Below are positions 8,155-16,335 of a DNA stretch of 64,000 nucleotides, in pieces. The stretch lies in contig NHDZ02000112.1 in NCBI GenBank assembly GCA_002170485.2, positions 1 through 64,000 on the forward strand. The letters run 5' to 3'. This stretch comes from MED660 sp002691025. GTDB taxonomy: Bacteria > Myxococcota_A > UBA9160 > UBA4427. Numbering within the stretch: position 1 is the stretch's first letter; each line of letters opens with the position of its first letter. The notes under the pieces are model-generated. The model was not told the origin of the DNA. It was given only the letters and a program-made list of their open reading frames with translations, and searched no databases. The translations under genes were made by a program, and so were the position numbers.

Positions 8155-8561
8155 TTTTCGTCCAGGATCGATGTATCACGAATCGATCGAGAGTGTCTTT
8201 TTCAGGCTGCCACCCGATGAGAGGTTCCCCATCGTGAGGAAAACTGAGAGTTTTTCCTATCGAAAACATCTCGCCCTTGGTGAGGGGCGAGTACCTCGCT
8301 CTGTTTTCGAGGGTCGATCTGACCGTGTCGAGTCCGATTCAGGGCGCATAGAGGAAGTATTCCTCTTTTATTCGTGCGCATTTCTACAAGTCAAGAGCAC
8401 CAAGAACAGTCACGGATCGCTTGTTCATTTCTTGTAGGATACTTTTTTTTCTCTCTTCCATTCATTCAACTCTCCGTGATAATTTCGTCTTGTAGTCGTT
8501 GTATACGCGATTGTTTTTCGATGGGTGCGGGGCTTTTGCCCGCTGTCGTGGGGGAAGATTC
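8155..8561. other. intergenic region upstream of a PEP-CTERM gene
   Basis: I see no supported gene here. The stretch holds two small stem-loops. One is AGGAAAACT paired with AGTTTTTCCT (8237-8258). The other is CTCGCCC paired with GGGCGAG (8270-8276 with 8285-8291). An AT-rich part with a run of T follows at about 8442-8450. The first hairpin may help end the upstream operon, but neither has a proper T-tail. Promoters for the gene starting at 8562 are probably in the AT-rich half. Confidence 0.4.
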
Positions 8562-9308
8562 TTGAGTGTGAATGTCGTGGGTGTTGAGGCAGTCGGTGGA
8601 GAACCGTCGAGCCTCAAAACGCTTTTCGTGAGCCCGAAGAGACTCGGCTTGACTGGGTTTCTGACCCTGCTGCTTGGCGTCTTCTTTTCATCAGGGGCGT
8701 GGGCGACGCCCGTGTCCTACTCGGTGACGAGTGGCTCTGTGGTTACATCGGTCTCAGTGGGGGGCGTCATCATCGGCTCGAACACGAGCTCCCTCACAAA
8801 CGGAAGCTTTACCATCGATGCCAGTTCTCAGTCGCTCGATGACTTTTCGATTACCCTGGAGCCGGACCAGATACTGAATTTGTCTTCGGCCTACGGCGGT
8901 TATGACACGGTGACCATCGAGACGGCCACGCTGAGCTCCGAGCCGGGCTTTTTTTCTACTCTCATCGGATCCACAGCCGGGAGCTATACGGTTCTGGCTT
9001 CACCGCTCGGTGTGAATGGCTCCTGGGGTGGCTCGAGTTCTACGGGTGCATTGCCTCCGGTGAGCAATCAGCCCATTGCCTACTCGGTCCCGAGCCTGAC
9101 GGCGGTGATTGGAAGCGCTCCGACCATCTTCATCAACGCCGTGACTTTGAACAGTCTCGATGGAGCCTTCGTCGGTGAAAGCGAAGACCTGGTCGTGATT
9201 GCGAGCGTCAACATCAGCTCGGCGGTCGTCGTTCCCGAAAGCTCGACGGCTCTCTTGTTGGGAATCGGACTTGCCGGGTTTTCGTGGATCCGCTCCAGCA
9301 GGCACTAG
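8562..9308 (+). CDS. secreted PEP-CTERM sorting-domain protein, VPES variant
   Basis: This protein of about 248 residues begins with a TTG preceded by a GGGGAAG ribosome-binding site. It has a signal peptide ending near AWA. The mature part is low in charge and rich in Ser, Thr, Gly and Val, as for secreted beta-rich proteins. The C-terminus is a PEP-CTERM-type anchor: VPES, a hydrophobic helix STALLLGIGLAGFSWI, then RSSRH. Exosortases recognise the PEP motif (here Pro-Glu-Ser) and remove or re-attach the tail during export. No function can be assigned to the body. A GTG at 8628, directly before the signal peptide, is an alternative start. It is a single gene. Confidence 0.75.
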   Translation: MSVNVVGVEAVGGEPSSLKTLFVSPKRLGLTGFLTLLLGVFFSSGAWATPVSYSVTSGSVVTSVSVGGVIIGSNTSSLTNGSFTIDASSQSLDDFSITLEPDQILNLSSAYGGYDTVTIETATLSSEPGFFSTLIGSTAGSYTVLASPLGVNGSWGGSSSTGALPPVSNQPIAYSVPSLTAVIGSAPTIFINAVTLNSLDGAFVGESEDLVVIASVNISSAVVVPESSTALLLGIGLAGFSWIRSSRH

Positions 9309-9539
9309 TCTGATTCCAGAAGCCGGCGCGACCTCCTGGAGCGTGTCCGTGCTGTCAGCCACTTTGTAGGTCTGGCTCGTTCTATCACGTGGGGACCCTG
9401 TAGAAGATCGAGAAAGTTTCATCTTATCTCGATCCACGCACTGGAAGTCCGCCAAACAGGCTTCCTTCGGGCACGTCACTGCGACAAGAGCGAGGCTGGT
9501 GGCGATCGGGTTTGTTACCCGGACGGGCGCAGTCCTCGA

Positions 9540-9908
9540 TCAGGCTGGCGGACAGAGAGCACAGAGCTTGTTTCCATCGGGATCGCGGAGGTAGGCGAGA
9601 TACATTCCGCTTTCGCGCTGACCCGGCGGATCCTCGATGGCCTGCCCCCCATGAGCCAGTCCAGCCGCATGCCAGGCATCACCTTGTTCAGAGGATTCGA
9701 CCCGGAACCCGATGGTGCTTCCGTTTCCGTGAGATGCGGGTTCGCCATCGATGGGAACCGTGATGGCAAACACACCGCCGGGGCTGACGTAGAAATATCG
9801 ACCTTTGTTGTCGACTCCCGGGCCGAGCCCCAGTGCCGCGAAGGTGGCGTCATAGAATTTTTTTGATTTCTCAAGGTCGCTTACGCCGACCATGACATGA
9901 CTGAACAT
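9540..9908 (-). CDS. VOC (glyoxalase/bleomycin resistance) superfamily protein
   Basis: This 122-residue cytoplasmic protein begins MFSHVMVGVSDLEKSKKFYDA, the typical start of a beta-alpha-beta-beta-beta VOC module. It ends AYLRDPDGNKLCALCPPA, the typical family C-terminus. Two such modules normally dimerise to form a metal site; the specific reaction cannot be told. AGGAG stands 6 bases before the ATG at 9908. It is downstream of, and co-directional with, the P450 gene 82 bases away, so the two may be co-transcribed. Confidence 0.85.
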   Translation of the reverse strand: MFSHVMVGVSDLEKSKKFYDATFAALGLGPGVDNKGRYFYVSPGGVFAITVPIDGEPASHGNGSTIGFRVESSEQGDAWHAAGLAHGGQAIEDPPGQRESGMYLAYLRDPDGNKLCALCPPA

Positions 9909-9990
9909 GATTTTCTCCTGTGTGTCTCTTGGTTTCAGTGGAGGTGAAGAACGAATCAGGCTTTCCTTGAGGTAACAGACCCGTACCGCT

Positions 9991-11316
9991 TCAATGACGC
10001 TTTACGGTCACCGGCAGGTGGGTATACCCCTTGACGAAGGACGACAAGGTCCGCTCTGGCTCCTGCTGGACTTCGATGTTCTGGAAGCGAGGTAGAATTT
10101 CCTCCCAGAGGACCCGAAGCTGCATCTCCGCGAGTCGGCTGCCCATGCAGAAGTGGACTCCGTAACCGAAGGAAAGATGATGGCTTGCGTTGGCGCGTTC
10201 GATATCGAGCCTCTCTCCATCTTCGAAGACGTCCTCGTCCCGGTTGCCCGAGATGTACCAGAGGAGCAGTTGGTCGTTCTCCTGAATGGACTTACCTCCC
10301 AACTCGCAGTCTCGGGTGGCCGTTCTGCGCATGTAGGAAAGAGGAGTCTGCCAACGAATGACTTCCGGAACAAAGTTTCGGACGAGTTCCGGGTTGGCTC
10401 TGAGTTTTTCGTATTCCTCCGGAAATTGATTCAGCGAGTACACGCTTCCCGACATCGTGTTGCGCGTGGTGTCGTTTCCGCCCACGATGAGGAGCAACAG
10501 GTTTCCGAGATGGTCAGCGGCTCCCATGTGACGGGTCGCTTCTCCGTGAACGAGCATGGAAACCAGATCAGGCCCTTCTCCCCGTTTCTTGCGATCTTCC
10601 CAGAGTTCGGAGAAGTAATGCACGCACTCCATCATTTCGTCGCGCTTCTGGGTCTGGGATTCCACGACACCACCGGGCTGCGGAATCGCGAAGACGATAT
10701 CCGACCAGCGCGTCAGCTTGCTTCGGTCTTCATACGGGAAGTCGAAGAGGGTGGCGAGCATGGCGGTGGTCAATTCGATGGAGACGGTGTTGACCCAATC
10801 AAAGGTTTCTCCTTCAGGGAGAGAGTCCAGAAGCTGACAGGTTCGCTCTCGAATGAGGGGCTCGAGCCGGGCCAGATTGCGCGGAGCCACGGAGGGCCGG
10901 ACGGTTTTCCGCTGCTCTGTCTGTTGAGGCGGATCCTGCGCGATGAAAGCAGGATTGGTTTGTTGGAAGAATGTAGGCGCTTCCGATCCTACGGGGAAAC
11001 CCAGTGTGATGCCGTGGGCCGAAGAAAAAGTCTCCCAATTTGTACTGACCGTTTTGATGTCGTCGTATTTCGTGATGGACCAGTATCGACCCGCTGACTG
11101 GATTTCATTGAAGTGCACAGGGTCTTCGCGACGAAGTCGCTCAAAGTGTCCTTGCCAGCGGTTCTCGCCGAAGAGATTCGCGTTGAGAGGGTTGATGTCG
11201 GCAAGAGCGAGTTGGTCGGCCGCGGGGACGTTTCGTCCTGCGTCGGCCTGCTCCTGCTCGGGACTCCGGAACTCGACGAATTCAGCCTGTTCCTGCTCGT
11301 TTATTGCATCGCTCAA
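9991..11316 (-). CDS. cytochrome P450, CYP125/CYP142-like
   Basis: This 441-residue soluble P450 has the I-helix motif LLLIVGGNDTTRN, the K-helix region EVIRWQTPLSYMRRTA and the haem-Cys loop FGYGVHFCMGSRLAEMQLR. The pattern FCMG(N/S)RLAE and the soluble prokaryotic form resemble the CYP125/124/142 group, which oxidises sterol side chains and branched fatty acyl chains; that substrate is inference. The start is the TTG at 11316, because AGAGGAG lies 8 bases before it and the upstream frame reads as unrelated sequence. The neighbouring crotonase and VOC genes point the same way, which fits a lipid or steroid oxidation unit. Ferredoxin and reductase genes are not seen nearby. Confidence 0.9.
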   Translation of the reverse strand: MSDAINEQEQAEFVEFRSPEQEQADAGRNVPAADQLALADINPLNANLFGENRWQGHFERLRREDPVHFNEIQSAGRYWSITKYDDIKTVSTNWETFSSAHGITLGFPVGSEAPTFFQQTNPAFIAQDPPQQTEQRKTVRPSVAPRNLARLEPLIRERTCQLLDSLPEGETFDWVNTVSIELTTAMLATLFDFPYEDRSKLTRWSDIVFAIPQPGGVVESQTQKRDEMMECVHYFSELWEDRKKRGEGPDLVSMLVHGEATRHMGAADHLGNLLLLIVGGNDTTRNTMSGSVYSLNQFPEEYEKLRANPELVRNFVPEVIRWQTPLSYMRRTATRDCELGGKSIQENDQLLLWYISGNRDEDVFEDGERLDIERANASHHLSFGYGVHFCMGSRLAEMQLRVLWEEILPRFQNIEVQQEPERTLSSFVKGYTHLPVTVKRH

Positions 11317-11346
11317 ATGGGTCACTCCTCTGCTTCCGTTCTCTTC

Positions 11347-11368
11347 CTTCAAACCCCGATGGATAGAA
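11347..11368 (-). repeat. 22-bp element, copy A (P450 leader)
   Basis: On the minus strand this reads TTCTATCCATCGGGGT followed by TTGAAG, 31 bases upstream of the P450 start. A second copy with one mismatch lies at 21025-21046, upstream of the acyl-CoA synthetase. Its orientation relative to the downstream gene is opposite there. It could be an operator shared by the two lipid genes. Confidence 0.4.
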
Positions 11369-11435
11369 GGCTTGAAATGCACCGGCTGAGTATAGGCGAG
11401 GGAAGAGGATCTTTCCGCGCTTTGTGCAGCCATTC

Positions 11436-11454
11436 CAATTCAAAAGATGAATTG
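11436..11454. promoter_or_regulatory. inverted repeat upstream of P450
   Basis: CAATTC and GAATTG flank a 7-base AT-rich spacer about 120 bases before the P450 start. The size and symmetry fit a small dimeric repressor site, but a 6-base arm can occur by chance. Confidence 0.25.
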
Positions 11455-11550
11455 TGATCCCGGAGGGCGCCAGGAAAGGGTGTGGTCCCGATCTGCGTTT
11501 CCAAGGCGGTCTGCAGCAGCGTTCTCGTCTTCGGGTGAGCCGCGTGTCGC

Positions 11551-12330
11551 CTAGCGGGCTTTCCACTGGGGCGGCCTTTTTTCGAGGAAGGAACGCACCC
11601 CTTCTTCGAGATCCTCCGTCCCTTCGATGCCTTTGAAGGCCTGTTCGGTGAGTTTCCAACCCATGTCATCACTTTCCGCTGCATGCTGATTGACAGCGTG
11701 CAGGCAGTTCTGGACGGAGAGGGGCGCGTTGCGGAGGATTCGGTCGGCGAGTGCCTTGGCTTGCTCAAGGGCCTTTCCGGGCTGGGTGAGGTGGTTGACG
11801 ACGCCGGCTTCATAGGCCCGTTTTGCGTCCATGGGCTCTCCCGTGAGTATCAGTTCGCGCGCGAGGTTGAGGGGGAGCGCATTGGGAGCCCTGAATAGAG
11901 CGGCGCACGTGGGGATGACGCCGATGGAGACTTCCGGCAAGCCGAAACGTGCATTCGCGGAAGCGACAATGAGGTCGCAAGCCAATGCGATTTCAAACCC
12001 CCCGCCCAAAGCGGGTCCTTCGACGGCCGCAATGAGGGGTTTTTTCCGGACGCGCCGGATGATCCCATACTCGCCGCCGCGTTCGGTCACGTAGTCGCCG
12101 TCGCAGGTGAGGTCACTTCCTGCGGAAAAAATCGAGTCGGTCCCACTGAGGACGCCGACCCAGAGTGAGTCATCGTCGTCCAACTCATTGAGCGCGGCAT
12201 CGATTCCATCGGCCATCAGCCGGTTGATCGCGTTTCGTTTGGCGGGACGCTGCATTGAAATGAAGAGGGTATGACCCTCGCGCCGGGTTTGGATGACGGC
12301 CCCTTCGGGGCTGCTTTCATGCGTGGGCAT
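11551..12330 (-). CDS. enoyl-CoA hydratase/isomerase (crotonase) family protein
   Basis: This 259-residue crotonase-fold enzyme forms the oxyanion hole with the FSAGSDL and GPALGGGFEIALACD segments. It keeps both acidic positions used by hydratases: Glu in GGGFE and Glu in FGLPEVSIGVIP. The usual GGTQRL that follows is replaced by TCAALFRAPN, so the subfamily is not classical FadB-type. AAGGAG stands 7 bases before the ATG at 12330. It acts on CoA thioesters in the cytoplasm, most likely in beta-oxidation of fatty acyl, aromatic or steroid side chains. It is upstream of the P450 gene on the same strand, with about 230 bases between them. Confidence 0.9.
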   Translation of the reverse strand: MPTHESSPEGAVIQTRREGHTLFISMQRPAKRNAINRLMADGIDAALNELDDDDSLWVGVLSGTDSIFSAGSDLTCDGDYVTERGGEYGIIRRVRKKPLIAAVEGPALGGGFEIALACDLIVASANARFGLPEVSIGVIPTCAALFRAPNALPLNLARELILTGEPMDAKRAYEAGVVNHLTQPGKALEQAKALADRILRNAPLSVQNCLHAVNQHAAESDDMGWKLTEQAFKGIEGTEDLEEGVRSFLEKRPPQWKAR

Positions 12331-12525
12331 CTCACACTCCTTGTGATGTTTTCGGCAAAGGCCGAGGAGAGGATGAAGTCTAGCCTAGAGAAAGGGGTCT
12401 TCGGTGTCGTGTCATCGTGCCGGGGATGTCCAGTCTTTCAGATCCCCCAAGCTACACCTTCGGGCTAGCGCGAATGGATTGGAGTGGGTCATCTTCTCAA
12501 CAGATAAGAAGGGACGGGAGCCAGG

Positions 12526-13251
12526 ATGCAGCATGAGGGTCTGATCGGGCACTGGCCCATGGACGAAGGAGAGGGGACTACCGTCAGGGACCTCTCCGGA
12601 AACGGACTCCATGGAAGGATCGATGGGCCGATCTGGAGCGAGGGGAGGGACGGAGCGGCTTTGGAGTTCCGACCCGAAGGGAAGGGCGTCGAGATTGAGT
12701 CCGACCCGCGTCTGGACATTCAAGACGACATCTCGATTTCAGCCTGGCTCTTCAAGTTTGCCGACAATGCAACCCGCAAGCCTCGCTGGGATGCCGTGCT
12801 CTCCAGGTGCCCCAAGGAATACATCGATGCGGATTACATCCACTACGAGTTGATGATTTCGGGTGTGAATCCGGATGAGACTTCCTTCTTCTCAAACTCA
12901 ACGACACCGCCTTGTGGCTGGTCTGGGAAGAACATTCCCATCGGCGAGTGGTTCCACGTCGGCTTCGTCAGGAAAGAAGATCGAGGTCAATTCTACCTGA
13001 ACGGATTGCCGACAGATCGGTACCGGGTCCAGACGGGGTACGGTCCGGGCCACCAGGGCGAAGGAGAAGGGTTTCTCGTGACGGATTTTGAGATTGCAGG
13101 CGAGATGCTTGCAAGGCCGTCGTCCGCGCAGAACCTCTATATCGGGTGGGACGGGTGTCCCGACTTCGGCATGGAAGGTAAAATCAGCCATGTCTACCTT
13201 TATGATCGCGCGCTGACAACCGAAGAAATGAAGCGTCTTTCGGGCCTCTAG
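12526..13251 (+). CDS. LamG/concanavalin-like jelly-roll domain protein
   Basis: This 241-residue protein consists almost wholly of one LamG-type beta-sandwich. It starts GHWPMDEGEGTTVRDLSGNG and ends with GKISHVYLYDRALTTEEMKRL, the classic boundary strands. ISAWLFKF and GEWFHVGFVR form the core. Such domains usually bind glycans and are exported, yet no signal peptide is visible here, so this protein appears cytoplasmic or leaves by another route. The next gene, a phytanoyl-CoA dioxygenase-like protein, begins 39 bases downstream on the same strand, so they probably form an operon. The ligand is unknown. Confidence 0.85.
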   Translation: MQHEGLIGHWPMDEGEGTTVRDLSGNGLHGRIDGPIWSEGRDGAALEFRPEGKGVEIESDPRLDIQDDISISAWLFKFADNATRKPRWDAVLSRCPKEYIDADYIHYELMISGVNPDETSFFSNSTTPPCGWSGKNIPIGEWFHVGFVRKEDRGQFYLNGLPTDRYRVQTGYGPGHQGEGEGFLVTDFEIAGEMLARPSSAQNLYIGWDGCPDFGMEGKISHVYLYDRALTTEEMKRLSGL

Positions 13252-13290
13252 ATCTCCCCGTATGAGACGGCCAGATGAAGGAACAAGCGA

Positions 13291-14172
13291 ATGAGTATTG
13301 AAACATTGCCGCCCGATTGCACGCCCGACGAGATCATCAAGGTGATGCAAAGGGATGGAGCGTGTGTCATTCGGGACATGCTGGGTGAGGAAACGCTATC
13401 TCGGCTCAATGCTGACCTGAAGCCCTGGATTGATCGCTCCGAGACCGGTCCTGATTCCTTCAGTGGTCGCCGGACGAAGAGGACGGGCGGATTGGTGGCT
13501 CGGTCCCCGGAAACCCGGCCTGTCATCACGCACCCTCGGATCCTGGAGACGGCCGAGAAATTCTTGACTCCGCACTGCGAACGAATTCAGCTCCATCTTA
13601 CCCAGAGCATTGCGATCATGCCGGGCGAGTCAGCCCAGACTCTTCATCGGGATCGAGTCGCGTGGGGAGGATATATTCCGAAGTCCATCGACCCCCAATT
13701 CAATACGATCTGGGCGTTGACGGATTTTACCGAGGAAAATGGAGCGACCCGGGTGATTCCGGGCAGTCACGAGTGGCCTTTGGACCGGAATCCGACATCT
13801 CATGAGGAAGGGGTACAGGTGTCGATGACGCAGGGCTCGGTTCTGTGTTATGGCGGGTCCGTGATTCATGGAGGACAGGAGAATCGCTCGACACAGACAA
13901 GACTGGGCCTCAACGTCACCTACTGTTTGAGTTGGTTGCGTCAGGAAGAGAATCAGTTTCTATCCTGCCCTCCGGAGATAGCGCGGGATCTTCCTCCGGA
14001 GCTGACGGACCTGCTGGGATACACCATGGGGAACTATGCACTCGGCTATTACGCGTCGCCCGAAATGATCGAGGGGCTCCCCGATACGCTACCCCCCGAA
14101 GTGGCCATCGGAAGAATGCCAGCCCAGAAGAGGAAGAATCTCGTGGCGCCGATCGGCGAGAGTGCGAAGTAG
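13291..14172 (+). CDS. phytanoyl-CoA dioxygenase (PhyH) family protein
   Basis: This 293-residue Fe(II)/2-oxoglutarate-dependent dioxygenase has the iron triad His-X-Asp in TLHRDRVAW and the distal His in SVIHGGQENRS. The 2-oxoglutarate Arg is likely that in TQTRLGLNVTY. The stretch ENGATRVIPGSHEWP is typical of the PhyH family. Family members hydroxylate CoA esters or small natural products; the substrate here is unknown. AAGGAA stands before the ATG at 13291. It is the second gene of a probable pair with the LamG protein and is convergent with tspO. Confidence 0.9.
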   Translation: MSIETLPPDCTPDEIIKVMQRDGACVIRDMLGEETLSRLNADLKPWIDRSETGPDSFSGRRTKRTGGLVARSPETRPVITHPRILETAEKFLTPHCERIQLHLTQSIAIMPGESAQTLHRDRVAWGGYIPKSIDPQFNTIWALTDFTEENGATRVIPGSHEWPLDRNPTSHEEGVQVSMTQGSVLCYGGSVIHGGQENRSTQTRLGLNVTYCLSWLRQEENQFLSCPPEIARDLPPELTDLLGYTMGNYALGYYASPEMIEGLPDTLPPEVAIGRMPAQKRKNLVAPIGESAK

Positions 14173-14263
14173 ATCGGAGTTTTTTCCGAAGTCCGGTCTC
14201 GGTCAGGCTGCGGTTCGACGCAGAGTCGTCGGTTTCGTTCGGACAGGAACGGGCCGCCCTGAG

Positions 14264-14776
14264 CTAGTTGTTGAATACGATCCAGATGTTGATTGAGGTC
14301 GCGAGACCAAGCCAGAGTACGTAGGGCACGATGAACCAGCCGGCGAGTCTGTCGATGCGGCCATAGAGGACCACCATCGCGACGACGAGCACATTCAGGA
14401 TGGCGATGTCAACCAGCGCCCATCCGGGCCGGTGAAGAGTGAAGAAGAGGAGCGACCACAGGACGTTGAAGAGGAGTTGAAAAGCGTAGACCCGGAGTGC
14501 GAGGCGAGCGATTTCGCCATACCGTGCGATGCGCCAGGTGGCGACTGCGAGCAAGGTGAAAAGGATGGTCCAGGCTGGAGAGAAAAGCCAACCCGGGGGC
14601 TGGAAAGGCGGCTTCAGGAGGTCATCGTACCAGGGGCCAAAGCCAAGGGCTGTGAGCCATCCGCCCAGGCTGAGGGTGATCAGCGAGATCAGCGCAAAAA
14701 AAGCAAGAAGGCCTCTTCGAGCGGGGGGGTGTTGGTTCTCTTCGATCGCGTTGCTGTGGTTTTCCATTTTCTTCAT
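14264..14776 (-). CDS. tspO: TspO/MBR family membrane protein
   Basis: This protein of about 170 residues has five predicted transmembrane helices. It carries the family signature around LLKPPFQPPGWLFSPAWTIL and the Trp-rich later segment FNVLWSLLFFTLHRPGWAL. TspO proteins bind or degrade tetrapyrroles and affect stress responses; the bacterial role varies. The N-terminus is uncertain: ATGs at 14776 and 14767 are both possible and neither has a strong ribosome-binding site. It is downstream of the flippase on the same strand with a gap of about 110 bases, and convergent with the phyH-like gene. Confidence 0.9.
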   Translation of the reverse strand: MKKMENHSNAIEENQHPPARRGLLAFFALISLITLSLGGWLTALGFGPWYDDLLKPPFQPPGWLFSPAWTILFTLLAVATWRIARYGEIARLALRVYAFQLLFNVLWSLLFFTLHRPGWALVDIAILNVLVVAMVVLYGRIDRLAGWFIVPYVLWLGLATSINIWIVFNN

Positions 14777-14886
14777 TCTAGCAGGGGGCTGCTCTGTTTT
14801 GCTGTTTGTGGCAGAGGGCTCGTGGTTCAAAGTGTCCGGATGGAAGGTATCGGGCGCACGGGTTTCTGGATTCAAGCGGGCCGCTT

Positions 14887-16209
14887 CTATTCACTTTGAA
14901 CCCGCATCGTCTCCGAGGGCGGGGTGAGAGGAACTTTCCAGCTTCGTGTCGCACGCCAGCCGAGTACGGATACGAGGCCGGCGCCGAAGTTCAAGGTCAC
15001 GACCGTCGCCAAGGCGACTCCGGTCTCGGCCCATAGGGAGCCGAGAATGACCATCCCGCCCACGCAGAGCGCGGCTAGCGTGGACATGAGGACGACTGTC
15101 TTGGTTTCGTGGCCAGTGAACTGGTAGAGGGGGATCCCCAGAGCGAGAAAGGAGAAGATCAAGTTCCCGGTTGCGCAGACTATGAGGGCCCAGTAGGCAT
15201 CGGAATAGCCTCGTCCGAAGAATTCAAGAAGGGATGGAGCAAAAGCGATCATCGCTACGTATGTAGGAAGCATCATCAGGAGGACGCTGCGTCGCCAGAG
15301 TCGGAAGATTCTTTTTGAGCTCGCGAGATCACTGCGCTCGATGGCACCTACCAATGCGGGGCGATAGATCATCATCAGGCTCCCCGTCGCCGTCATCAGC
15401 AGCGTCGCAATGGCGATGGCTGCGGTGAGTCGCCCCGCCGCGCTCGTGTCTGCGTGAAACCAACCGAGTACCACGACACCGCCCGATCGAATGACCTTGG
15501 TCCCCAATGAGGCGAGCGCGAAGGCCAGCCCGACTTTCAGCCAACTCGGGACCTCGTATTCGCGTCCCCCGTGGTGCAGGTATTTCGGTTCGACCCGAAG
15601 TACCAGGAACCAGAGACTGAGGACGCACACGGCTGTGGCAATGGCCCAGGCCGCCGCGGCTTGGATGACGGTGAGCGGGCGTTCGAACTGCAAAAGGAAG
15701 AGTCCGAGCGTTGCGAGGAAGGCAATGCGTATGCCCCACTGGGAAATCGCATTGGCGGCGACTCCGGCCCCGTGCGCGGCCGCGCTGGCTGTGAAGAATG
15801 TCAGCAGGCAGACCAGCGGAAGTATCCCGACCACCGCTACAAAGGACAACATTTTCACGGCGCTCTGGGTACCGATCGATTCGTGCAACCCCACCAGTAC
15901 TGCGAAAAATGTCGTGGAGACCAGGATGATGAGGAGCGGGGCCACTCTCCTCAGGCCCCGGGCGCGGACTTCATTGGAATCACTTTGTTTCGCTCGATAG
16001 ATCCGTGTGGCCAGAGAACCCATGCCGAGTGAAGCGATGACCTCCGCGATCCAGAGCAGTCCTCGGGCGCTCGACAACTCTCCGAAGTTCTCCAGTGTCA
16101 TGACGCGCGCGAGGCTCACCGAGAGCAAGAGCGCAAGAAGGCCTGCACCGAGTCCCTCGAGGATTCCTACATACGAGCGCTTGGGCGAGAGTTCATCTTC
16201 AAGATTCAT
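14887..16209 (-). CDS. polysaccharide/lipid-linked oligosaccharide flippase (Wzx-like)
   Basis: This 440-residue polytopic protein has about 12-14 hydrophobic helices. It shows the RfbX/PST N-terminal pattern (SLARVMTLENFGELSSARGLLWIAEVIASLGMGSLATRIY), whose first half includes a conserved 'later-joining' Ala/Gly-rich helix. Members move undecaprenyl-linked sugars across the inner membrane for O-antigen, capsule or exopolysaccharide. No polymerase or ligase is adjacent. The glycosyltransferase operon at 25.8-31.7 kb and the deacetylase at 22.2 kb may use the same export route, which is inference. It is divergent from the membrane winged-helix regulator with 126 bases between starts. Confidence 0.85.
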   Translation of the reverse strand: MNLEDELSPKRSYVGILEGLGAGLLALLLSVSLARVMTLENFGELSSARGLLWIAEVIASLGMGSLATRIYRAKQSDSNEVRARGLRRVAPLLIILVSTTFFAVLVGLHESIGTQSAVKMLSFVAVVGILPLVCLLTFFTASAAAHGAGVAANAISQWGIRIAFLATLGLFLLQFERPLTVIQAAAAWAIATAVCVLSLWFLVLRVEPKYLHHGGREYEVPSWLKVGLAFALASLGTKVIRSGGVVVLGWFHADTSAAGRLTAAIAIATLLMTATGSLMMIYRPALVGAIERSDLASSKRIFRLWRRSVLLMMLPTYVAMIAFAPSLLEFFGRGYSDAYWALIVCATGNLIFSFLALGIPLYQFTGHETKTVVLMSTLAALCVGGMVILGSLWAETGVALATVVTLNFGAGLVSVLGWRATRSWKVPLTPPSETMRVQSE

Positions 16210-16335
16210 CGAATGTCAATATCGACCTTGCTTGCGATTTGATCCGGGTGGTTTCAAATAGGCTGTCAATCGAGGCCTAATCACTGTAAGAAATTATCGA
16301 GCCGATCGCGAAAATGAACTGATCAAAGAGGGTTC

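Noticed and set aside
8171..8437. 88-residue plus-strand frame in the 8.2-8.5 kb gap
   Set aside because: No ribosome-binding site, signal or family pattern; it crosses two stem-loops.
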